Assembly (NCBI GenBank): GCA_014529385.2 | Contig: CM043968.1 | Span: forward strand, 4,820,001-4,884,000 | From: Adiantum capillus-veneris | Lineage: Eukaryota > Streptophyta > Polypodiopsida > Polypodiales > Pteridaceae | Reading direction: 5' to 3' | DNA length: 64,000 nt | Part shown: in pieces, positions 56,191-64,000 of the stretch | Layout of the letters: each line of letters opens with the position of its first letter | How positions within the stretch are numbered: the first letter of the stretch is position 1 | Position numbers and translations under genes: made by a program | Notes under the pieces: generated by a model | Database searches by the model: none | Seen by the model: the letters and a program-made list of their open reading frames with translations, nothing else | What the model was told of the DNA's origin: nothing

Positions 56191-56656
56191 TAGGTAAAGT
56201 GACTCAATTTGAAGGTTCATACACTAAATTACACTAGATTTCTCAAAAGTTTGTAGGTTTTTCACCCTCAATTCTAAAATTTAGAGGTAAATCTCAAAAT
56301 TTATAGGTGGGGTTACACTAAACCTAGGTTTTTCTCGAGCCTCAGCCTCACAGAAGGCGTAAAGTTTAAGTTAGGGTGAAAAAAAAAATTTATTAACGTA
56401 TGCACAAGGCCTAAAAGACCTAGTATGTGGACGTTTTTTGAAAAAGAAAGTAGTGGCGAATCTTGAACAGATTCCAATGACGGAGCTGAAATTTAAAGTG
56501 AGATGGCGTTTAGCCTAGAGATGTCGTGCAAGCTTGGGGAAAGGCCAGCAGATATCGTGCCAAGAGAAAAGGCTAGGGAAACGCAGCTAGCATCGTGCGA
56601 GGTGGGAAGCACTGGAGGATTTTTTTATTATTTATGGATCGATTTAGCTTGCAACT

Positions 56657-56706
56657 TAACGCGTTGGCTCATCTGGTTAAGAGGTCGATTTGTAGTTCGA
56701 ACCCAT
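56657..56706 (+). other. Truncated tRNA-like sequence
   Basis: GCGTTGGCTCATCTGGTTAA (A-box like) and GTAGTTCGAACCC (B-box like) are only about 25 bp apart, too close for a full tRNA. It may be a tRNA or SINE remnant. Confidence 0.3.
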
Positions 56707-57068
56707 TTCAAACCTTTTACAACCTAAGCAAAACGATAAGGTATGATCCTTAGGAGGAAAGAACGGGATCTGATGGAATTTCGTGAAGAAATAATTATAA
56801 TATCACAGCCACCAAATATGTATGTATTGAATGGTCGTGACCGGCAAAAGGCAACCTATTGAATTTGCGAAATACCCACTAGATTCCAAGTTTAGCTTGA
56901 AGAAAACAGGCTAGTGTGCCTTTATTTTCTTTGGTTAGGAAAAACGTTTTGGCAAGCCCAGGTAATACCTCATCTTGTTTCATAATAAATTCCAAATTCA
57001 ATGAACGGGATTGGGAATTTGGAAATTGGGACTTGTGTGTCCCAATGTTCACATATATCTCGGTCAGT

Positions 57069-57615
57069 GGGTCGAAACCACAACTGAATTAATTCGTGAT
57101 GAAGATTCTCCTCGAATCATGTGAATTCAAAAGGAAAAGGTTCACAACACCCATTCACGCGCACAGGCATTGCTCATCCCAATCTCCCTCCCTCTCCCTC
57201 TCTCTGCACCCACCATGCAATTGCAAGACGAAAGGGCACCTCCAACTCTGTCTCTCATGCATATCTGCCTCTCTCCCGGATGGGCATCTCCTCCTCTCTC
57301 GGATGGTAGCATCTCGATGCCTTGCTTTCACGGACTGCAACCTGGAGGTCCTGGGCACGGAGCAAGCCTTGTAGGACACCCTCTCTTTGTCGTATCCACC
57401 TGCAATCAACAGGAGCATCCCCATTAGGTGCTCGATTGCATCGCCGACCTCCCCCGCTTGCCTAGGCACTCTCGCAATGCGCAAAGCAATGCCACAGGCT
57501 CCATATTGCATCGCGACGGACATTCAAAATAAAAAAATGTTTCCCCTGGTCATCCTACCGCCTCCCGCATCACTCTGTCCCTTTGTGCTTGCTTCCGTCC
57601 ACACGCCACGCAAAG

Positions 57616-57664
<49 letters not shown>

Positions 57665-57793
57665 AGGAGAGACTTCCCTTTTAAATCCCAACGTGCCACG
57701 TGTCGATTCCCCTCTTTTCTCCTTCAAAAGCAAAACCAGCATCTCCACAGATTCCTATCAAAAGAAATGCAAAAATGATTAGAGGCACATATT
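57069..57793 (+). repeat. 0.7-kb direct duplication, copy 2
   Basis: Matches 55483-56190. It has an extra short internal duplication (CTCTCCCGGATGGG, CTCTCTCGGATGG) and a (GA)n tract at 57619-57662. A further small match links 56857-56910 and 57830-57870 (GATTCCAAG with TTTGAAGAAA or TTTGAAAAAA). Confidence 0.88.
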
Positions 57794-57859
57794 ACTCCCG
57801 GTTTATTGTAATTCTAACTTCTTAAATTTGTGAAATACTAGCTAGATTCCAAGCTCAGT

Positions 57860-58201
57860 TTGAAAAAATCTGGTAAAATTTTACAAGTTTTAGTGTTAAC
57901 ACCAACAAATGCTTCAATTTTTGACCTAAAGACGGAAAGAGTTTTAAAGTGTGCTTTATTTTCTAAAGCACCTTGGCACCCGCCTAATCTTCGTCGCTTG
58001 GAGTTGCTTGCGGCCTTCAAATTCATTACCAATAAGTACGGCCTCACTAATGTTCCTCTTCCAAAACTCTACAGAACTATAGTACCTCAAACATGGTCCT
58101 TCAAAGCCCCACACCTTCCCAGAGCATTGAAAAAAGCAATTGAATATGGCATCTCTTGTGAGAATATGGCATCTCTTGTGAGTATTGGAAAAGCCTTTTG
58201 A
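57860..58201 (+). CDS. Hypothetical coding fragment, not recognised
   Basis: 113 codons with balanced composition (VLVLTPTNASIFDLKTERV, PWHPPNLRRLELLAAFKFI, LPKLYRTIVPQTWSFKAPH, LPRALKKAIEYGI). It looks more like true protein than most frames here, with an alpha-helical C-terminal part. A short duplication (GAGAATATGGCATCTCTTGTG twice) occurs near its end. I do not recognise the family. It could be one exon or a fragment of a host gene; weak coding-like sequence continues around 58478-58640. Confidence 0.3.
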   Translation: MKKSGKILQVLVLTPTNASIFDLKTERVLKCALFSKAPWHPPNLRRLELLAAFKFITNKYGLTNVPLPKLYRTIVPQTWSFKAPHLPRALKKAIEYGISCENMASLVSIGKAF

Positions 58202-58708
58202 TGTGGTATACAGTATACTATACTGAAGGTCAATGTTACATACTCTTAAAAGGGTGTAGGATGTTGATGGATGGATTTGGAAAAAAAAGACTCTAAAGAG
58301 CTACTAGAAGCTATGATAGATGTGTCCACTTCGCATCCAAAGCAATAAGAAATATCAATGAATTGCTACTTAATTTTCAAAGAATAGGGAACTAATTCTT
58401 TAGTTAGATTCTTGGCAATCTTCATTGTCTAGGGGTCTTGGCTACTATACAACAATTGGAAATCTTGTTCCATTTGCTTGGTTTTGCACAGCTATGACAC
58501 TAAGTGTTCTCGACTGCTCCAGCTCACAAATAGAGGCAATTGTGTATCTGAAGAGCCCTCAATATTGTGTGAACTCCTAGTTCTATCATCTTATATTGAG
58601 GAGAATCAATATTTGTATGAAGAGTTGCAAAAAAAATTGTTTTTAGAGATGTTTGTGAGGTTGATTGTATGTGTGTGTGTTGTTTGTTTTTTAAGGGGTC
58701 GGAGTTTT

Positions 58709-58711
58709 TTT

Positions 58712-58742
<31 letters not shown>

Positions 58743-58958
58743 GGGGGACAAAAGATAGTGGGAATGACATAAACTACATCAATGCCAAGAATGGCCGCCA
58801 ATCAAGGGTTATAATCAAGTACCCCTCTATAGGCTTTTCGCGAGGACGGATATTTTATGATAGATTGATAATTTTACATTTTTTTAGTATAAAAATTGAT
58901 AAACGCTTCAAGTTTGATTCTAAAACCACTTTCTTCGTTTGTTCACTTAGGGAAAAGG

Positions 58959-59024
<66 letters not shown>

Positions 59025-59045
59025 TTGGGGGGGGGGGGGGGGGGG
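58709..59045. repeat. Poly-T/poly-G run and (GA)n/poly-G tract
   Basis: About 15 T followed by about 26 G (58708-58747), and (GA)n at 58963-59021 followed by about 20 G (59026-59045). Confidence 0.92.
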
Positions 59046-59086
59046 AGGGAGGACGGGTCGGACCTCGTGGGTACTAAGGCAGCTAA

Positions 59087-59458
59087 CTAAGTACTGGTAT
59101 TGCCATCCTCGTCAAGCGTGTCTTTGCCTTTGTCCTCGAGAGAACTCTTCCATTTGCTTTTGGCTTGACGACTTGCCTCGTTGTGCTTCTTCTCTTGCAA
59201 CATTTCAATACGCTTACTGGAAGATAGCTCCATTGCATACAAAATCGCTACCGTTAAATTGAGCGTTTCAAAATGCAGGGGACAAATGCTACTTGCAAGG
59301 GAGTTGGAGAGTTGCGAGAAAAACGGTAAGGGTGCCGAACTGTTGCATTTTAAAATGCCAGTTGTAAAGATAGAAGGAGTATTGCCACCCGCAAGGGGGG
59401 ACTTCGCGAGCTCTTCTTCTTTGGGCCATCTTGCTGGCCCAAGGTCATGGAGCACTAA
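59087..59458 (-). pseudogene. Internal leader or gag-start fragment of a Copia element
   Basis: Minus-strand open sequence directly downstream of a Copia primer site. It reads GPARWPKEEELAKSPLAGG, then a stretch with LSSSKRIEMLQEKKHNEASR and SKWKSSLEDKGKDTLDEDG, ending at a stop at 59087. The hydrophilic helical end could be the start of Gag or a captured fragment. No zinc knuckle, RT or integrase is found to the left, so the element is truncated. Confidence 0.35.
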
Positions 59459-59470
59459 GCTCTGATACCA
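59459..59470 (-). other. Copia primer binding site (tRNA-iMet), minus strand
   Basis: Minus strand TGGTATCAGAGC immediately follows the LTR end at 59471. Confidence 0.88.
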
Positions 59471-59511
59471 TGTCAAAGTCGATGGCACGGAAGCATAAAG
59501 AGCAGGGGGGA

Positions 59512-59566
<55 letters not shown>

Positions 59567-59697
59567 TCGTAAACCAATCAACCTTGACAATGAATAACTG
59601 AATATAAATACAATGGGGAGTAAAATTAAAACCCAAAAGCCAAACAAAATAATTGGATCACATTGGGCAGATTAATTGAGATGCCAAAACTCTAACA
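59471..59697 (-). repeat. Copia 5' LTR with internal (GA)n
   Basis: On the minus strand the LTR starts TGTTAGAGTTTTGGCATC (59697) and ends TTTGACA (59471), 227 bp. A (GA)n tract (59513-59563) lies inside it. The companion LTR is not in the window. Confidence 0.75.
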
Positions 59698-60124
59698 ATT
59701 TTTTTTATTTTTATTTTTATTTTGGGAGGGGGGGGGGGGATTTTGGCAATATGAACGCTCAAATGCCTGTCGGCAATTGCGTGGCAGTAAGGCTGTACAA
59801 GCACAAGAGCAGGCTACAGCTTTTTGGAGGCAAGGCTTGAGTCAAGACTCGTCACTCAGTGCTCACTCGTGATTCATGTGTGTGTATTGTGTACTGCATG
59901 AGTGCAAGTTTGGCTGCAGCCTTTTTGCGATGAGGAGTATATGCTACGTGCCACGGTGGGTTGGTTGCCATGCTAGCAGGGCACTACCTTCGCCACGGTG
60001 GAGGTACTCGAGGTTTAGTGGTTGTTTCGCTTGCTGAGGTGGACCTTCTTCAACGCCTACTGGTTGTTGTAAGAGATACGTCCTGCCTATGACTTGCAAG
60101 GGCCACAATCATTGCAGCATTGGC

Positions 60125-60358
60125 GTAGTTTAATTCAATAATGTTGACCGCGTGAGAACGTTGAAGCCGGTAACACCTTCTTTCGTACATGTTTCGGATC
60201 CAAGAGCATTTCGTTGATGTCATCAACGACATCAACGATAAGGGGTAGTTTAATTCAATAATGTTGACCGCGCGAGAACGTTGAAGCCGGTAACACCTTC
60301 CTCCGTACATTTTTCGGATCCAAGAGCATGTCGTTGATGTCATCAACGATAAGGGGCC
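60125..60358 (+). repeat. Tandem duplication of about 120 bp
   Basis: GTAGTTTAATTCAATAATGT, GAGAACGTTGAAGCCGGTAA and TTCGGATCCAAGAGCAT occur at 60125 and again at 60245, ending in ATCAACGATAAGGGG. Confidence 0.92.
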
Positions 60359-60595
60359 CACCGATGATGCACAGGTATAGAAGGTGGGCACTTTCAAAGG
60401 CATCATCAATAGTATGCATGGTGCATGGCAGCAGATTCGACTACGAAGTGGCCGCACAAAGCTTCAGGAAGTTGAGCCTGCTTTGAGTGCACACCATTAT
60501 TAGCATCCACTCCACTCGTTTTGTTGGGCACTGTGGCATGAAGTCCCGTAGAGAGGTGCGAGGGCGTGCACCAGGTAGCACTGGTGGTATGTTGG

Positions 60596-61031
60596 ATTTG
60601 ATGAGGCCGTTTGCCCAGCAGCCAGTAAAAAATGCCATTGACGGTCTGGATAAGTTCTCTACAATTTAGGAGGCACAAAGAGCAGGGAATGCCGAGATGG
60701 CTAAGCGACCGTGGATTGCTCCCGAACTATACGATCCACGATGCACAGATGCATACACAAAAGCGAGCAACATTTATGCATTGGGCTACCTATTCGACAT
60801 ACTGGCAGATTTTTGGAGTGCAGCCAGAAAAGTTTATTTTCCAGAAGAAGTTTTTCAATACCCGGACGAAGATGTTATGAGGGCTATTCGGATTAAGTAG
60901 ATTGTTGGATGAATCTAAAAGAGTGGGAACAAAGAAGAAATGCTTATGACATGTTATTTTTCAAAGAACATTTAAAGACAGACCCTAACCCTGTCCAACG
61001 TCCCCTTGTTGAACTTGCACCATCATTTTAT
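60596..61031 (+). pseudogene. Protein-kinase-like C-lobe fragment with unusual tail
   Basis: The frame 60697-60898 starts MAKRPWIAPELYDPRCTDAY and continues TKASNIYALGYLFDILADFW: RPWIAPEL is the APE motif and KASNIYALG corresponds to the SD(I/V)Y(A/S)LG block of a kinase activation segment and helix F. The N-lobe and catalytic loop are absent. After the stop at 60898 a shifted frame gives NLKEWEQRRNAYDMLFFKEH, LKTDPNPVQRPLVELAPSFYPI. That tail is loosely like the end of the Rep-like gene (WFNSRWQETQRYAYDSL). It is a gene fragment; kinase activity is impossible. Confidence 0.5.
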
Positions 61032-61404
61032 CCAATTTAAACATTTCTATGATATACATATGTCTTGTCCAGGGTATTTTATTTTTTATTGAAGTGTCTC
61101 ATCTGGTTTGAAGTGGTTCACCTAATTGAGTCAATTATCTTTAGTCATTTCAAATTTGTCATGTTGAGTGTCAGTATTTCATTTTGCCTTATGGTTCAAT
61201 TAGTCGCATTTGTTGTGGTTTGATTTAGTGGATTTTGACGTCTTTTGTAGTGAACAAGAAGTTGCTATCATGTGCATCTCTGAGATTGTTGAATTGTGAG
61301 AATATATATTTGCCAATGATATTGAATATTTTTTTATCTGTTGATTGCGGCTCTAAGATTGTGCACTATATTTTGCAAAAATGTTATATGTTCATTTTGT
61401 GCAA

Positions 61405-61965
61405 CAGTGACCAGTAGACTTCTCGTCAAAGGAGACAACTGTTGCCACTCATGATTTAAGGGAGAGTTGTGTCACTTTCACCCGAGATGAGCTGGCATTG
61501 ATAGTGGAAGGCACCGACCTACAGTTAAAGAGAGAGAAGGATATTTACACGACTCGGTTGGCAGAGAAAGATGCAGAAATAACACGGCTTTCTATAGCCA
61601 CCCAGACACCCCAACTCTCACAAGTCCGAATGGAGAAAAGCATTCACCGCTTAAGCTAGGACGTTCAAAATCTGACACAGCGAGTGAATCCAACACCTGT
61701 ACAAGGGACACTTATCAGCCACCTTGTCATGCATCCAAATTTGGTCCCCTCGTCTACTTCAGATGCATCCTCATCTTCCCAATTTTCAGTTTGCTACAAG
61801 AATTTTGATGGATGGAGTGGATATTATACATTGACATGTGGTCATTATTACCATTTTGTTTGTCTTATTCGTTTAATGCAAAATAGTAGTCGTTACGCAA
61901 TTTGTTCACAAGATATTTCACAAGGAATATATATTATGTTTGGCATGGTGTGGTTTCTTCGCTAG
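61405..61965 (+). pseudogene. Coiled-coil and decayed RING-H2-like fragment
   Basis: After a possible 3' splice site (TTCATTTTGTGCAACAG ending about 61405), a frame shows ATHDLRESCVTFTRDELAL, then a coiled coil (LQLKREKDIYTTRLAEKDAEITRL) and, after a stop near 61660, SVCYKNFDGWSGYYTLTCGHYYHFVCLIRLMQ and RYAIC. The spacing C-X-H-X2-H-X2-C is that of a RING-H2 finger, but the first Cys and one of the last pair are replaced (FSVC, YAIC). RING-H2 proteins are E3 ubiquitin ligases. At about 61960 it runs into the antisense hAT fragment. Confidence 0.5.
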
Positions 61966-62873
61966 TGTACCAATCTTTCAGCACCAAGTTTAAGCTGTGC
62001 ATATTACAACCATTGGCAAAAATGTGTGGAAAACACTTCTTTATTAATTTACTGGCGTTTTTACATTTCTTTGCATTGTCCATGACTACTTGAACGACAT
62101 GTTAACACATTAATCAAGACCTCAAAAATGTATTTGCCACTTTTAATTGCACCAAAACTATCAATCACCTTTATAAACGTTTCTTTCCTTGGACAAACCA
62201 GCATTACATTGATCAGCGGTCTTCTTTGAACATTTGACCAGCCATCACTCACAATCATACATCCTGAAAGCGAAATATTCCCAAGTATTATTTTGCTAAC
62301 ACGCTCTTTGACTTCGATGTAACATTTGTCCAAGAAAACATTTCTTATCATGTGATAAGAAGGAGCTGAAAATCCTGGAGCAAACTCACCGATTTTCTTC
62401 CAAGTAGCCTTCCAATGATTGTTGTCTACCATGACCAAAGCACTTCCAGTAAAGAATATTGCTTTGGCGAGTGCAGTTTGTGCTTCTTCTAGAGACTGCA
62501 CTTGAAAGCTTTGATGTAATGATTTTTGACGCATTTGACTAAGTCCCCCTTCATTGTGACGCTTAAAAGGAACACTGCCTGGAATTTTCTCTCCTTGCGC
62601 AGGTTGTTCTCCAAGGTTAGTTGGTGTCACTACAGGATCTGTGGAGTTAATATTTGGCTCTGAGAACTCTTGACTCGAAGCCCCATAGCTATATATCTGT
62701 TGTCTCTTGCCACCTTTTTTGGCGAGCTCTTCTCTCAAACGCTTTGCAACTGCAGGTGCCTGAGGATGTTCACATTTCTTACAAGTCTTTTTAATGCTAC
62801 CCAGAAAATGATCCCTAATACGTGGTGCACTGCCTAATTTTTTTGTGTGACAAAATTTACATTGCCACTCCAT
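61935..62873 (-). pseudogene. hAT-type transposase (BED finger and DUF659), partial
   Basis: The first 270 residues (62873-62061) start MEWQCKFCHTKKLGSAPRIRDHFLG, a BED-type zinc finger with CKKC, followed by a linker and a DUF659-like domain: NVFLDKCYIEVKERVSKII and MIVSDGWSNVQRRPLINVM. After 62100 the frame slips: VVQVVMDNAKKCKNASKLI and FANGCNMHSLNLVLKDW are readable in other frames down to about 61935. These are the conserved blocks of DUF659 hAT transposases. The C-terminal dimerisation domain is missing. No terminal inverted repeats were identified. Confidence 0.8.
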
Positions 62874-64000
62874 ATATCGGCCGCATATGTTGTGAGCATA
62901 ATCTCACTCTTTGCCAAGAGCTTTTTTATTCTTTGGCTTCTTCTTACCACTTGTGCCCACATTTTGCTCCATTACTTTTAAATTAAAATTGAAGACAAAA
63001 GAACCAAATGTTTAGTGCTTGAAATATTTTTCTTATTTTCAATATATATTAAAATATAAAAACCATTCAATATGAAAGTAACCATGATGCACAGTATGAG
63101 ATTTTCAATGCACACTAGTCAATCCACATATTGATCACCTATATTGTGAGCAACCATACAAATTGCAGTGCAGTCTATGCATGGCATAATAACTATAACA
63201 ATGCCATGAGTCTCTCAATGCAATTATTATTATAATGATTATTTATATGTCCACTTTGATTTGCAAAAACAATAAGACACATCTAATTTCAATTGCTACA
63301 AAAAAACAAACGAAAGCAATAAAATATATGATTGGTCATTTCATGCACTAATAATCTATCGTAATACATAATGCACTTTCTGTATAAACCAATGCATGAA
63401 CTAAAGCAAATAAATCTTCAATATAATCACTCAATTAAGGACTACTTGTACCCAGTGAAGGATTGTAGCCCACCCATGCAACCAATTCAATATATAAAAG
63501 TTATTTTAACCCAATTAAGGATTATAGCTCTTATTGTGGAGTGACAAGTATAAATCAACTCAAATGCAAGACTTCAAGGATCTTTATATGCCCGGTACAC
63601 TGGTATAGGACATCCAACCCTTGACTATCGACTCGTCATTTACATATGCTCATCTTCTAAAACCAATTGCAACCCTCATTTGGATCAATGGCTTCTTCGC
63701 AATGAGTATGACTCTCCAACTTTTTAGTTGTTTTGGTTTTGTACCTTTATGTTGGTAAACGAATTAAAAAAATTTGGAAGTGTTTACCGAATTAAGAATC
63801 ACGTTTGGCCCAAAAAAAGGAACTGTACTCTGTAACCTTAGGTCAATTACAAGGAGATGACTATACCCGGCACTCAGATACACTCCCCAAGGATTTTCCT
63901 AGCTAAAGGACCGCGGTTAGCACACTGTTTACTATATATAATTATTCCCGCCAGGCTTTTTCATTTTCCCGGCGGGCTCGCCGGGCAATTACATATACTT
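62874..64000. other. AT-rich flank without a gene; GC hairpin near the end
   Basis: About 1.1 kb of AT-rich sequence with no recognised gene. Near the end, CCCGGCG (63968-63974) and CGCCGGG (63979-63985) form a 7-bp hairpin with loop GGCT; CCCGCCAGG lies just before it. It could be a transposon end, but no matching partner is seen. Confidence 0.4.

Overview
This is nuclear DNA from a land plant. The evidence is plant-type Ty3/gypsy and Copia retrotransposons, a diverged piece of plant-type 18S rRNA gene, Helitrons with canonical A|T insertion ends, a DUF659 hAT transposase, splice-like junctions and a very high density of long (GA)n/(CT)n microsatellites. The style suggests a large, repeat-rich genome, possibly a fern or other seedless vascular plant, but no single marker fixes the taxon. 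I see no intact host gene; almost everything recognisable is a mobile element or its debris.

Layout. 1-3063: 5' part of a minus-strand Ty3/gypsy element (A): 918-bp LTR, tRNA-Asp-type primer site, long leader with three CGCG-centred palindromes, start of gag. 4645-16102: a related minus-strand element (B): gag, protease, RT, RNase H, duplicated integrase zinc domain, integrase core, a second protease-like domain, then a leader with four palindromes, primer site and 900-bp LTR. 16103-20498: non-coding, with one copy of a 0.6-kb dispersed repeat. 20499-23458: a non-autonomous Helitron. 25085-25685: C-rich minisatellites. 26021-31272: a young, complete but frame-broken Copia element with 322-bp LTRs and GTGGG target duplication. 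33501-34999: remnant of a gene with rolling-circle HUH motifs plus a coiled-coil exon. 35140-37960: GC-rich tandem repeats fused to a truncated antisense 18S rRNA and probable 5' ETS. 37960-38650: inverted second copy of the dispersed repeat. 39673-39848, 45213-49483 and 49489-49978: three copies of one LINE family, each lying between (CT)n-type microsatellites. 50086 and 50427-55003: further Helitron ends and a 4.6-kb Helitron containing a tRNA-derived SINE-like unit and two minisatellites. 55483-57793: a 0.7-kb direct duplication. 59087-59697: minus-strand Copia LTR and leader. 60596-62873: kinase-like, coiled-coil/RING-like and hAT transposase fragments.

The most unusual signals are: (1) palindrome arrays in the leaders of A and B whose arms vary by symmetrical (compensatory) changes around a fixed ATCGCGAT core, with a half-decayed copy at exactly the same offset (338.5 bp) in both LTRs; (2) a second retropepsin-like domain (DTGA ... 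ILGIPW) downstream of the integrase and a doubled H2C2 domain in element B; (3) a LINE that seems to use (CT)n microsatellite as both 3' tail and target; (4) a broken HUH-endonuclease gene (HLHLQ and YCLKD motifs).

The elements are probably linked functionally: the (CT)n-seeking LINE and the (CT)n-tailed SINE-like unit would create and consume microsatellites, which may help explain why this window is saturated with GA/CT tracts.
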